From contig JAJEKV010000034.1 in the NCBI GenBank assembly GCA_021234155.1, positions 1,984,001 to 2,048,000 on the forward strand: a stretch of 64,000 bases of DNA, read 5' to 3'. This document shows, piece after piece, positions 20,573 through 32,560 of this stretch. The stretch is from Isoetes taiwanensis (taxonomy: Eukaryota; Streptophyta; Lycopodiopsida; Isoetales; Isoetaceae). The position numbers were made by a program, and so were the translations under genes. A model generated the notes under the pieces. The model did not search any database, had not been told where the DNA came from, and worked only from the letters and a program-made list of their open reading frames with translations. The stretch's first letter is position 1, and each line of letters starts with the position of its first letter.

Positions 20573-21340
20573 TCACACATATGGGATCTCATGGTCTCTT
20601 TTGAGTTTGGCCAATTTTTCTTGGGTCAGTCCAAGAGAGAATCCACTTGCGGAAGCCGCACAGAGTTCTTTGCACATTTCCGTAGCCTTGTACGCGAGGA
20701 TCCGAGCTTCCATTACTAAAACATTTTGGATTATATAAAAGACAAAAAGCTTTAGCGAGAGGACAAAGCAGGTTAGTAAATGAAGAATGAAGCATGTTAT
20801 TTGCAAAGAAACATGGTATTCACCAATGTATTTGCAAAGAAACATGGTACTTACATAATCCGGCAATGATTCCAAAGATGTCCCCCACCGGCCCTATTCT
20901 TTCGCCATTAGGTTTTCTTGTTTTGCCACGCCTTTTCTCATTGGTGACGGGCTTCTTTTTTATCCGCAAAGAAATCATTCCCACAAACATCTTTAACGTG
21001 GTTTGGGGCTATTTTCTTATTACTCCTACGCGAACCAATCCCTACACAACATGACAACAATGTTAAATAATGAAGAAAAAAAAATAAAACATGATAAAAT
21101 ACAATAGTAGCTTACTTCCAATGATTGAATATTCGAGCTGCCCTCTTTAGTATATCGGGAAGCAAATAAACCTTTACCAAAAACGCTTCCATGTGTCTCA
21201 CTAGTCTCTTTTTGGAGATCTCGGCCCACCTTCTTCCAATCGTTATCAATCTCTCGGCAATATACTTTCACCGCATGGCCGAGGGTCAGTCTTCCATGTC
21301 CGCCCATTCTCATCTAGATGTATCTCCCCTCCTTGCACCA
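20573..21340 (-). pseudogene. Further minus-strand CACTA gene exons, degenerate
   Basis: Minus-strand blocks. About 21340-21117 encodes VQGGEIHLDENGRT, then in another frame CREIDNDWKKVGRDLQKETS and FASRYTKEGSSNIQSLE. About 20715-20573 encodes MEARILAYKATEMCKELCAA and LGLTQEKLAKLKRDHEIPYV. Splice-like AG and GT sites flank the blocks. A Lys/Arg-rich piece lies between them (about 21040-20880). The blocks look like an accessory CACTA protein with a C-terminal helix, but I cannot assign a family. Frames shift at least twice. Confidence 0.35.
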
Positions 21341-21783
21341 TAGTCACCTATAATATACAAATAATAGTTATTAATAATAATGCACAATAAAATATAGTAA
21401 TATCTTGTCAACAATGCATTCACAAAATGCAAATGCAAATTCACAATGAAAGATATCGCTAAGCCTCGCAAGATGCATACTCATCCTCAACCTACAACAC
21501 AAATTTAACTCGAGTAATAATAGTGTAGACGATCTTCTCAAAGTTAGTAATTTGGTTCGAAAGTTACAAGTTTTCGCGTTTTTTTTTTTTTTTTCTCACT
21601 TGATATTTCTTTTCCTTTTTTTTTTTTTAACAAATTTGCTAAGTGACTATATACTTCCAAGTGATCATTGTCTTCCAAAATCAAGGAGGGACGTTAAACA
21701 ACTTTGCAAGAACTAGGTTTGCAATACAAATGCATTCATGCATGTAAACGATTGTATACTCTTTTCGCAATGAATATAGTGAG

Positions 21784-24717
21784 ATGAATGTATGTCCCAA
21801 GTGCAATGAGCCACGATACGATGAAAAAGCAAAGTCTAAAGTGCCAAAGAAAGTCTTGCGACATATGCCAATCATTCCACGCCTTCAAGTTATGTTTAAG
21901 TGTCCTTCTCTAGCCCAATTCATGGACTTCCATGCAAAACATCGAAGCAATGATGGTGTCTTGAGGTATCCAACCGATGGTGAGGCATTAAAACATATAG
22001 AAGACAAATGGAAGCATTTTAAGGAAGAGCCTAGGAACGCTCGCTTGGCTTTTGGGCATGGATGGTGTTAGTCCATTCAAACATTGTCGCTTACTTATAG
22101 TGTTTGGCCTATTGTTGTTATAAACTACAATATACCACCTTGGATGGCAACTAAAGCAGGCCATTTAATGCTCACAATCGATAGTTCCGTGTAAATATCT
22201 CTACATAGCATTGCAACTTGTCTTTATATAGGTTACGGTTTTTGGATTTATATTTGAATAATATATATATTTAGGCAAATACCAAGTGAAGGATATGATT
22301 GTGTACTTGGAACCTCTTGTGGAGGAACTTGACATTTTATGGAGAGGAATACGTATGTATGATATTTCGAGACAACCTAGTGGAAAATGTGGATGTCCAT
22401 CATGTGGCCAAGAATTAACATCTTATAGATCAAAGCACCTATCAAAGATGATATACACAAACCACAAAAAATATTTACCATTGATCATGAGCTTCGCTGG
22501 TGATACATCCGTGCCTAGAAGAAGAACTCCACATGATTGGTTGCAAACATGGAATGATCATGGCCTAAACAGCTCTCGCACCTCCACCGGCATGAAGAGA
22601 CTATCCATCTTATACAAGTTGGAATACCGGGTCTCGAATTGAAGATTGCACATCTATTGGATCCTATGCATATTTTTAAGAATGTAAGCCATTCGCTTTG
22701 GCGACATCTTACAGGAGAATGGGAGACTCTTAACGCTAGAAATGATCTAAAGGATAATAACATCAAAACATAATTGTGGCCTATCATAGAAGAAGGCAAA
22801 ACTCCTCGCTTTTGTCGAGGTCCGTGGGTATTGAAAAGGGATGAACTCAAACAAGTGAAAAATTCTATTAAAACTCTTCGCACTCCAACCGGTCATGGCT
22901 CCTCCCTAAGAAGGGCATTCACAAAAGATGGAGATCTCACCTACTAAAGTCGCATGATTGGCACAACTTTCTACAGGTATTTATACTATAGGATAAACAA
23001 TATTGACAACTTGTATGTATGACTAATCAAAATTTTTTTGTCTCACATAAAAAGATATTCTCCCATGTGCCTTAGAGAATTGCCTCACGCCTTCTATTCG
23101 GAAGGTCATATATAGACTCGCTAGCTTTTCTAGGTGGGTGTCTTCTAAAGAGATTGTAGTTGCGGATATTCCCACCATGGAGATAGAGATTGCAGAGATA
23201 TTATGCCAGTTAGAACACTTATTCCCAACTAGCTTTTTTGACCTTCAGGTACGTAGCTAGTTGAATAAGTCACACATTGGCAATTACACATACTAAATGT
23301 GATCATCAGGTACACTTGTTGGTGCATTTGCCACAAGAGATTTTGCTCGTGGGTCCAAACCCCTCTAGATGGATGTTCTTTTTGGAGAGATATATGAAGG
23401 TCTTAAAAGGCTTTGTGCGCCAGATGGCTAGGCCTGAGGGATGTATGGCAGAAGGACACCTTGTTCAAGAGACATTATTTTTCTTAACAGATGCCACAAC
23501 ATCAATAGATCCAAATGCACCAAAGATTTGGAAGAAGGAGGCTCCTGATTGGTTAGAAGGTGAAATTTTACAAGGTCAGGGTAAGCAACGAAGGTTAAGT
23601 GACGAGATGTTTGAAGGCATCAACAAATTCGTATTGAACAATGCAGATGGTCTCACTAGGTGGGTGGAACTATATAAAGTTGAAAAGGCACAAAGAGATA
23701 GTGATAGAAAAGCATATGCTGCAAGGAATCGTCGAGGGCGTCATAGGAGAGTACAATATCCTCCAGAACTAAGGCCCATGCCGGAGAATCCCCCTCTTGG
23801 TGGCTATCCAAAAGCTTTGGGAGGCGAAGGCAATGGAGAAAAAAATACAAGAAGATGATCTCAACATTGCTCTTGGGTGTAACAGATCAGTAAGTCTGAA
23901 TTTGTTATTGCTATTGTTATTGTTATTGTTATTGTTATTGTTATTGTTATTGTTATTGTTATTGCATTCATAATATGTATTGACACTTGAGTTTTTATTC
24001 AATTTGCAGGCTAGGTTCCATAATTCTATGTGGGCCTATGGTCAACATTTTCGAATTGATAGCATTGACAAAGCTCGTGTCACTTGTGATTCTGGAATAA
24101 TTGCCTCATTTGACCAAAAAAGTCGAGCAAGCGCTAGAGATGATAATCCCCGCTTGATGGAGAGCTTGAATATGTCGGAGTTATTACTGATATTATTGAT
24201 GTGGATTTTCGTTCATTTCGACAGACCATTCTAAAAGCGAAATGGTTCAAGCCTCTATACCGCGGAAGAAATCAAACAGTGCGGCCACATCCATCTGGTT
24301 TTTTTGAAGTTGATTCCACGCATGTAACCATGTACTGTTTTGAGGGTTGACATGGAAAAATACTTGTTGTGGATACACAAACGGTTCACTTACATCTAAC
24401 CCTTGAGGAAGAAGAGGAGGAACATGAGGAAGATTTAGAGCATAGCCAAGAATTGGAATTTGTGGAATGTGAGGAAGATATAGAGCATGAGCAAGAATTG
24501 GAATTTTTGGAGACACAAAGTCTAGAAGATTATGAAGCTCAAAGGCAAACCACCAATGAAGAATTGAGATCACCAATGCATTCCCCAATGGCAGAAGATT
24601 ATATTGAGACGTTGACCTTCAAATGCCAAATATACGACGAAGGCTGCTTTTACAACTAGACGATGATGAATGGAATGACATACAAGATGATATCTTGGAT
24701 GAGGATTTCATATGATT
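21784..24717 (+). pseudogene. TNP2-family (CACTA) transposase with C-terminal DUF4218/DUF4216-like regions
   Basis: Begins MNVCPKCNEPRYDEKAKSKV, then VLRHMPIIPRLQVMF, FHAKHRSNDGVLRYPTDGEA and EEPRNARLAF, followed by MDGVSPF, YSVWPIV and IPPWMATKAGHLMLTI. This is the standard TNP2 core. After an intron (about 22190-22274) come YLEPLVEELDILWRGIRMYD and SYRSKHLSKMIYTNHKKYLP, then LLDPMHIFKNVSHSLWRHLT and LKSHDWHNFLQ. DUF4218-like: LPCALENCLTPSIRKVIYRL, FFLERYMKVLKGFVRQMARP and EGCMAEGHLVQE. DUF4216-like: HNSMWAYGQHFRIDSIDK and AKWFKPLYRGRNQTVR. The tail is acidic and ends DDDEWNDIQDDILDEDF. Frameshifts near 22055 and 22090 and stops near 22770 and 22945 make it non-functional. The enzyme would cut and rejoin element ends. 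Confidence 0.9.
23897..23964. repeat. (TTATTG)n microsatellite
   Basis: About eleven tandem TTATTG units in an intron-like position of the transposase gene, just before the acceptor ATTTGCAG near 24009. Confidence 0.9.
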
Positions 24718-24984
24718 TTAGACTAGCTAGAGATCATATTTCAAACTACTGTGTTCTATACGTATCACAATTTACTTTTTGTTTTTAAGCATGTATTCGA
24801 ATTATTTTTATATTCCTATATTGTTTTCATGTTTAAAGTTACATTGATAGAAGGAAAAAAAAAATTTCCTTACAATGGAGTTGTTGAACATGTTCTCACA
24901 CTAGAAAACACACTTGGGATAATTATAAGTGGTAAACATGATATTGGATAATGGAGACATGATATTGGAGAATTGATATCATAT

Positions 24985-25480
24985 ATGACGAATGTTCTGA
25001 CGAGTATATAATGTTAGTCACTATATAAGTCATTCAAGTAGTCACAATATTAGTCAATATATTAGTCAGATTCTTAGTCACTTGTTTAGTTTAACTATTA
25101 GTCAATAATTTTAGTCAAATTTTTAGTTAGACATCTCGTCAAACAATAAGTCAGTGTATTAGTCAACATATTAGTAATATTTTTAGTCACCCTTATAGTC
25201 AGACTATTAGTTATAAATTTTAGTCAAATTTATAGTCAGCCATTTCGTCAGAAAAAAAACGTCAACATCTTAGTCAATGTAATAGTCATTACATTCAACA
25301 CTGTAATAGTCATGATTTTAGTCAAATTATTCGTCAAATAAATCGTCAATATGTAATTAGTCAGCATGTTAGTCAGCTATTTAGTCAGAAATAAACGTCA
25401 GTTTTTTTCGTCATAATATTCGTCACTATATTCGGTAGATAGACATCTCATATAGAGTTTTCGACCCTCTGACGATTTAC
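24985..25480. repeat. Right subterminal TTAGTCA array
   Basis: Clustered TTAGTCA/ATAGTCA and CGTCA motifs, mirroring 16230-16690. Confidence 0.85.
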
Positions 25481-25539
25481 CTGACTCTTAGTAGTCATTC
25501 TCTTGTAGTGTGTATTTCTTGAGGGGGTGCAGGACCGCT

Positions 25540-26000
25540 GCAACAAATCCCTAAGCATTAATGTCATAGGACCACGCAAAATCCTAACAATATCCTAACA
25601 TTTTGGATATTGTTAGAGAAAGACCATTAAACCACGCCCACATTTGTTGCATAACAAACCATTAAGAATTGTGAGATGTATTTCTTTATGAAGGAAAGGA
25701 CCATTGCAACAAATCCCCAAGCATTAAAATGGCAAGACCATGCAATATCCTAACATTATTCCCCCATTTTGGATATCGTTAGTGGAACACCATTAAACCG
25801 TTCCTACATCTTGGTATAATTTAGACCATTAAGAATTTGAGATGTAATTGTTTATGGGGAATAGGACCATTGCAACAAATCCCCAAGCATTATAAAATGG
25901 CAAGACTACGCAATATCCTAACATTATCCCCCCATTTTGGATATCATTAGTGGAACACCATTAAACCATGCCTATATCTAGTTGTTACTAAGGTTCGCTA
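25540..26000. repeat. ~120-200-bp tandem repeat in element A
   Basis: Three diverged copies built around GCAACAAATCCCCAAGCATT, CAATATCCTAACATTAT and CCCCATTTTGGATAT, near 25540, 25700 and 25870. Non-coding. Confidence 0.75.
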
Positions 26001-26077
26001 TAGACGATCCAATAGTTATCCACGTCATCCAATGGTTTTAATTGTATCTAATTTATCTTATCCAATGGTTCTTTCTA

Positions 26078-26216
26078 ACGATTTGCACTAAGAATCCAAT
26101 GGTTCTTTGAAAAACAAGATAACTTATTGCACTTAGACGATTTGCACTAAGAATCCAATGGTTCTTTGAAAAACAAGATAACTTATTGCACTTAGACGAT
26201 TTGCACTAAGAATTAG
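26078..26216. repeat. 58-bp tandem repeat
   Basis: CGATTTGCACTAAGAATCCAA followed by TGGTTCTTTGAAAAACAAG recurs two to three times at 58-base spacing. Confidence 0.8.
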
Positions 26217-26790
26217 AGATGTAATTGTTGGAGCAAGCAAAATACCACAGCTAACACCTTAAACCTAAACACAAACTCGGGAAAACCTTGCTTCCGAGTC
26301 ATGTGCACGAAGGTATCAGAGCTCCTCTGCATGGTAATCCTCTAAACTAGTGGCTAGACGTTATAGTTTGGCAGCTCCCCAATTCCAAACAATTGCATCA
26401 GAATATCTTTGTCATACTTCACGCATAGGAATCCTTTAAATCGCTGACTAAGCTTCCTAAGGAGTATGGATGCAATAGAATTGACAATTCCTATTTGAAA
26501 CAGCTTAACTATCCATTTGGCACTACTTAATTTGTTTATCTGAAATTATTTTCTGGCCTAGACTTAGTGTGATTTATCTAGACGATGGTAAAAATTAGTT
26601 GCTCGTGTCCCATCAGAAAGTTCAAATTCACCGAATCAGAATCACCGCAGTCTTATCCACTAACTTTCTTCAGATTTAGATTAGTGGGTAATGCCTAACT
26701 ATCTAATTCTTTTCTCATTGTAACTTCCTTTTTAAGATACTTCTTTTGAGGATTTCTCAATATGCTTATGGATGATATTGCATTATGCAT
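26217..26790. other. Unassigned stretch
   Basis: It contains GGTATCAGAGCTC near 26312, similar to the initiator-Met tRNA primer site of other LTR elements. No LTR pair or coding region supports an element here. Otherwise nothing is seen. Confidence 0.3.
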
Positions 26791-26849
26791 AAGTCGACCA
26801 CGCTTTGGCCTCCAAAATGTAAAACCACGTGGGGTTGCTAGGTTATTAA

Positions 26850-27632
26850 TGGGGTTTACGTTATGGAGGTCGAAGTTTTATTCGGTTGCACTTGAGACAT
26901 GGTTTAGAAGTCGCAGCTTGAAAACCAGAAATAATAACTCCATCGAAATGGGGTTTGGATTTACCGGTGCGTGCTTTCCTACCGGTGCTCGCATACGGAG
27001 GGCAAATGCCAATGCCTCCCTTCGAAACCCGGTTTCCCTATCCGTAGATTGAATTCTCCATTCAAGTAACTTGCTTGGGAGCAGACTCAAAAAATTCAAG
27101 ATTTGTCCCGAGAACATATAAAACCGCGAAAGTGTCCCGCATTGACCGTAGAAACCCAAGTGTTTTGTCGTTCGGGCAATACAAAGGCCCCTAATAGAGA
27201 TTTGACTTCGCCATGTCAGTCCGAAACAAATAAATTACCCTAGGGACCAAGTTACACGGTCATTTTTGCAACAAAAGAAACACGAACCCTCTACATGGCG
27301 ATTTCACACCCTCCGCCGCTAAGGCCAATTCACTACTTAACGTGTTGGACATGAGCTACTTTGGCTTCGAGCAGGGGTGGTCTTCCTTGCTAAACTTGGT
27401 CTCTAGGGTAATATCGATGTTTCGAGTCCGCTGGTAGAGTCGGATCACAGCCTGCGTGGTGGGAGAGTTGCCCGTCCGTGGCCGTGGGACCCTCCGAGAG
27501 GACCTTTGGGTCGAACTTCTTCAGAAGGTTTTAGGGCTCCCGCCATCCGGGCGCCGACGCCCTCCCACTACCTCATGACATTGTGCAAGATCCTGGTCCA
27601 CCGGCTGGGGTATGGCCTCCAAAATGCAAACC
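26850..27632 (-). repeat. ~810-bp repeat unit, inverted copy
   Basis: Reverse-oriented copy of the unit seen at 27954-28741 and 39815-41410. It begins GGGTTTACGTTATGGAGGTC and ends near GGCCTCCAAAATGCAAACC, so both ends are versions of the same terminal inverted repeat. Short frames inside are not supported as genes. Confidence 0.75.
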
Positions 27633-27953
27633 ACATTGCCTTGCCACGTTATTGTAGGGTTTATGTTATGGAGGCCAAAACGTCGTCCCGCTGCACTTGG
27701 GACACAGTATACATTTTTCAACATGCATGCGAGCCATGGCAACTGAAATAACAGACTTTGGATCTATTGGCGATCCCGAATCATTCCAAAAAAATTTGCT
27801 ACTACAAAATGTGTTCTTGACTTCTAATTGCGACACTGGGAGGAGGATAAATCCAAACCCCATTTCGTCAGTTTCTATTGCTTCTGTCTCAAGTGCAACT
27901 GAATAAAACTCGACCTCCATAACATAAACCCTACAATACCCTAGCAACGCACA

Positions 27954-28741
27954 GGGTTTACGTTTTGGAGGCCATACCCTGGTCAGATTGGACTAGGATC
28001 TTGCACAATGTCATGAGGTAGTGGGAGGGCGTTGACGCCAGAAGAGGGAGCCCTAAAACCTTCCAGAAGAAGTTCAACCCAAAGCTCCTCTCTAGAGGGT
28101 CCCTGGCCACGGACGGGCAACTCTCCCACCCCGGAACTGTGATCTGACTCTGCCAATGGACTCGAAACATCGACATTACCCTATAGACCAAGTTTCGTGG
28201 GCAGAAGACCACCCCTGCTCCCGGACGCGCCAAAGTAGCTCATGTCCAACAGTTCGTAGTGAATTGGCCTTAGCGGAGGGTGCAGAATACTGCCATGTAG
28301 AGGGTTCGTGTTTCTTTTGCTGCAAAAAATGACCGTGTAACTTGGTCCCTAGGGTAATCTCGCTGTTTCGGACGACATGGCGAAGTCAAATCTCCATTCC
28401 GGGGAGCTTTGTATGCGCCTCGAACGACAAAACACTTGGTTTTCTACACCATCGATGCCGGGACACTTTGCAGTTTGATATGTTCTCCTGACAGATCTTG
28501 AATTTTTTGAGCCTGCGCCGAAGCAAGTTACTTGAATGGAGAATTCAACGGTGGGATAGGGAAACCGGTTCGAAGGGAGGCATTGGCATTTGCCCTTCGG
28601 AGGAGCACCGTAGGAAAGCACCGGTTCGGTAAATCCAAACCCCATTTCGCCGGTTTCTATTGCTTCGGTTTTCAATCTGCAACCTCTCCGACCATGTCTC
28701 AAGTGCAACCGAATAAAACTCGACCTCCATAACGTAAACCC
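27954..28741 (+). repeat. ~810-bp repeat unit, copy 1 in element A
   Basis: 788 bases from GGGTTTACGTTTTGGAGGCC to GACCTCCATAACGTAAACCC. The two ends are inverted repeats of each other. A ~22-base spacer (TACAATAATCTAGCAATCCA) separates it from the next copy at 28764. Confidence 0.85.
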
Positions 28742-28763
28742 TACAATAATCTAGCAATCCACG

Positions 28764-29465
28764 GGGTTTATATTTTGGAGGCCATACCTGGTCGATTGGA
28801 CCAGGATCTTGCACAATGTCATGAGGTAGTGGGGGGCGTTGACGCTGTAAGATCGAGCCCTAAAACCTTCCAGAAGAAGTTCGTCCCCAAAGGTCCTCTC
28901 CGGAAGGTCCTTGGCCACTTGGACGGGCAACTCTCCCACCCCGAATCGCGGATCTCGACTCGTCAATGGACTCGAAACATCGACATTACCACGAGACCAA
29001 GTTTTCCTGGGCAGAAGACCACCCCCTCGCCTCCCGGACGGCCCAAAGTAGCTCATGTCCAACACGTTAAGTAGTGAATTGGCCTTAGCGCGGTGCGACA
29101 ATCGCCATGTAGAGGGTTCGTGTTTCTTTGTTTAAAACAATAACCGGTGTAACTTGGTCTCTAGGGTAATTTATTTGTTTGAGGCGACATGGCGAAGTCA
29201 AATCTCCATTCCGGAGCCTTTGTAATTGCCCGAACGACAAAAACGCTGGGTTTCTTACGGTCGACCGCAGGACACTTTTATGGTTTGATATGTTCTCCTG
29301 ACAGATCTTGAATTTTTTGAGCCTCCTCGAAGCAAGTTACTTGAATGGAGAATTCAACGGTTGATAGGGAAACCGGGTTCGGGAAGGGAGGCATTGGCAT
29401 TTGCCCTCCCTGAGGAGCACCGTAGGAAAGCCCGCCTCGGTAACCTTTTGTGATGTCCGGTCTCC
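28764..29465 (+). repeat. ~810-bp repeat unit, copy 2 in element A (truncated)
   Basis: Starts GGGTTTATATTTTGGAGGCC and follows the unit to the GCATTTGCCCTCC region. It then breaks off where the 19-bp minisatellite begins. Confidence 0.8.
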
Positions 29466-30130
29466 CGGGTCCGCCACCTAAGCTCCAACGTGCCACCTAG
29501 GCTCCAACATGCCACGTGGGCTCCAACATGCCACCTAGGCTCTAACATGCCACGTGGGCTCCAACATGCCACCTACGCCCCAACATGCAACGTGGGCTCC
29601 AACATGCCACCTGGGCTCAAGCATACCACGTGAGCTCCAACATGGCAAGTTGGCTCCAACGTGCCACCTAGGCTCAAGCATGCCAAAGTGGCTAAAATAT
29701 GCCACCTAGGCTCCAACATGCCACCACATATGGCTTCAACATGCCACGTAGGCTCCATGGGTCAAACATGCCACCTAGGCCCAACATGCCACGTGGGCTC
29801 CTACATGCCAACGTGGCTCCAACATGCCATGTGAGCTCCAACATGCCAAGTTGGCTCCAACGTGCCACCTAGGATCAAGCATGCCAAGGTGGCTCAAAAA
29901 TGCCACCTAGGCTCCAACATGCCACACGGGCTTCAACATGCCACGTGAGGCTCCAACATGCCAACTAGGCTCCAACATGCCTCGTGAGCTCTAGCATGCC
30001 ACCTAGGCTCCAACGTGCCACCTAGGCTCCAACATGCCACCTAGGCTCCAACATGCCAAGGTGGCTGGCCCAACATGCCACCTAGGCTCAAAGCGTGCCA
30101 AGGTGGCTCAAACATGCCACCTAGGCTCCT
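29466..30130. repeat. 19-bp minisatellite in element A
   Basis: About 34 tandem copies of a 19-base unit, GGCTCCAACATGCCACCTA on this strand, with variants CCACGTG, CCAAGGT and CCAAGTT. The same array in opposite orientation occupies 37737-39010 and 42055-45195, as expected from the opposite orientation of the two host elements. Confidence 0.93.
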
Positions 30131-30459
30131 TAAGATTAGTTGAAAATATTGGAATGACTACCTTGTATTCATAGGTTCATTTGATCTTAGTATATAGTTG
30201 GATAAAGTTCACTTATCTCCCTTAGTATTAGCTCGATATATCTTGCTATGGTGGTGGTGGTAATGGTTTGATGTTCTAGGTTGAATTGTCATAATTAGGT
30301 GGAGGTGAATTGTTGCTGTATGCTAAGATTGAATTGCATAATTAGGTGGAGGTGAATTGTTGGGTATCCGAGATTTGAATTTTCATACTTAGGTGGAGGT
30401 AGAGTGTTTGGCCTAGGAGGAATAATGGGATTGGGTGGCAAGGGTGGCATGACTAGGGG

Positions 30460-31110
30460 GTGTGGCTGGAAGTGGAGGTGGTGGATATGTTGGAGGAGGT
30501 GATGGATATGTTGGAGGTGGACGTGGTGCATATGTTGGAGGAGGAGGTGTTGGATACGTTGGACTGCATATAAAATGGAATCAAATTAGTGAAGTTCAAA
30601 CTTTCAAAGAGGAGATATAAAAGAAGAAGGGTTGATACCATTATGCCACCACTAATGTTCTACCGAGAACTCGTTATTTTTTATGCTTTTGTCCCCGGTA
30701 TTTTTAGTACGAAATCCATTGTCTCTAATGGAACATCCAACTAGAGCAATGGATGAGATTATGACAAGAAGCTGAATAATCATATCCATTGGAATTGATG
30801 GTTGAATAATCATATCCATTGGAATTGATGGTTGTCCATGGCCATGTGGCTTGAATATAGCAAGACCCATAAGGAACCATACCCCGCAAAAAATAATGGA
30901 ACATGTGATCACATATTGAAAATTAAAGTTAAAAATTAATATACATAGTTTTGAGATGGATGGCCTAGATTTTGGCCAAGATGGACGGCCGAGATTGTAA
31001 TCCGTGTAGTGTAATCTTATTGGTTGAAGTAATGGGATGGATGGCACAGATTTTGGCCCAGATGGGCCGGGCCCGGATTGCAATCCCAGTATTATTGTGC
31101 TATTGGTCAA
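30460..31110 (-). pseudogene. Possible captured gene piece: membrane segment plus proline-rich (PPTYP) exon
   Basis: The minus strand shows MGLAIFKPHGHGQPSIPMD, a duplicated 30-base block coding IIQPSIPMDM, then a hydrophobic segment IIQLLVIISSIALVGCSI and RDNGFR. An intron-like stretch follows, then TYPTPPPPTYAPRPPPTYPS and PPPTYPPPPLPATPPSH. The proline-rich wording is typical of plant cell-wall or extensin-like proteins, but the join is uncertain and the first exon is AT-rich. No family is assigned. It may be captured host sequence. Confidence 0.3.
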
Positions 31111-32560
31111 TTAATTGCCGCCTCCCACCTTTGGCGATTTCCCCCATTCGACCTACACGAAGCTTCAACTATGGCGATGGGTTTTGCACACTTCTGCCGG
31201 ACTGAAGCTTGGCTATGGCCCTCCACCACAAAGATCGTCTTGGCCCGGACGCGACAATAGCCGCCGCCACCACCGCCACTCACGAAGATGCACGTCGGCA
31301 TTCTTCCTCATTAGATCGGCGATGGGTTTTTGCCGCGACTCTGCCGGACACCCGGAGGGTTTTACCGCACAAATTGGCGGGACACAAGCTTGGCTATGGC
31401 TATGGCTGAAAGGCCGCGGTTTCTTCCTACCTTGGGCGGGGATGTTACCTAGGCCACGGCATCGAAGCGGATCAGTAGCCATGGCTGAAGCGGATCACGA
31501 AGCCCGCATTTGAAGCCACGACATTTGAAGCGGATGTGAATCCATAATTTCCTGGCGCTCACCCTTCAAAGCCCGAAGCTCCAACCTTGCCCTGCAGAAA
31601 ATCGAAATGGAAGCCTGAAGCTTCCAAGTTGTTTCAACCCATTTCTGGTATTTCTATCTTTGATGTAAGCTGATCTAACCTTAATCCTAACTCTTTTGCT
31701 TCCTCTTTTTTTTTTTTAGCATGCAAAGGAGCCAAAAAGCTGTTCGTGGAGTTTTGCAAGGCATTTCCGCTGCTATTGGAGCTGAAGTTTGAGAAAAAAA
31801 ACAAAAATCCCATGTTCTGTAGCGGCTATTTCGGCATACGAATTATCCAAAGGTCCACATTTTCTTATTCATTGTAGCATTTGCTTCTAAGGCATGCATA
31901 ATATATTTTGTAACAGATCTCTTTTTAATGTGGTGTTTCGCTTATTTTTAACCTGTGTATGATCTGGAATGGGCAAGAAACTAAAAAATGATGCTCCTAA
32001 ATCCGAGGAGTTGAAGCGGCCTGAGAAAAGATCAGAGGGTTTGTGTCATTTGTTTTTTGTTGGAATTTGAGATTTAATCATATTCTCACCAGACTTTCTT
32101 TACTTTCTTTGTCAGATAATCGTGAGGAAAATGAAGAAAATGTTGCGTGATGAAAAATGTTGCAAAGATTATGCTATTGCATGGTAAAATCAAAGCTTTT
32201 GTATCAATCGGCATGATATTTCTTTAATAATAGGCAAACCATTTTTGTCAAGATTTTAAAACTTAAGTAGTAAGGCACTGCAATAAAAAGTCTTTTTGTA
32301 TAATTTTAGTATTTCAATGCATCCATTGCCAAGGTTATGACTTATGTTCTGGATTTTTCTCTCAAACCAATAATTCACTTAACAATACAACAAAAAATAA
32401 GCCGCATCTTCTCCATTACCTTGTCAATTAGAATCTTAGAATTCCAATTAAAATCGAACAATATTATGCTTTATGGGTTTGTTTGGGTTCGATTCCCAAA
32501 AGGCTTTGTTATTTTAAAATAAACAAAATCAATAAACAATTCATGCTATATTAACTTTTA
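31111..32560. other. Element A interior shared with its sister; gene-like but unassigned
   Basis: Homologous to the reverse complement of about 35100-36620. There are gene-like features: an intron acceptor (TTTTTTTTTTTAG at ~31719) and a short frame MGKKLKNDAPKSEELKRPEK near 31971. None is long enough to assign. TTTGGGTTCGATTCCC near 32486 also occurs, inverted, at about 35110. Confidence 0.3.

Larger units (their letters stand above)
16201..25510. mobile_element. CACTA (En/Spm) transposon with TNP2-type transposase
   Basis: 9,310 bases; ends CACTACAAGAGAATGAT (left) and CACTACAAGAGAATGAC (right, reverse complement); TSD TGT. Both subterminal regions (16230-16690 and 24985-25480) carry dozens of TTAGTCA motifs. 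The plus strand carries a broken TNP2 transposase (21784-24717). The minus strand carries a second, poorly preserved gene or genes (about 17830-16976 and 21340-20573). A captured PPR fragment lies near 18110-18260. The empty site in element 34364-46437 proves that it inserted after that family had amplified. Confidence 0.95.

Noticed and set aside
23769-24002. Poly-Asn frame on the minus strand
   Set aside because: Product of the (TTATTG)n microsatellite inside the transposase gene intron.
26308-26322. Initiator-Met primer-site-like GGTATCAGAGCTC
   Set aside because: No flanking LTR, TSD or gag/pol sequence is nearby. A short match is expected by chance or from an old fragment.
32486-32502. 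tRNA-like B box (GGTTCGATTCCC) in both sister elements (also near 35110)
   Set aside because: No A box at the right spacing, no cloverleaf and no SINE tail. It is best explained as shared element sequence.
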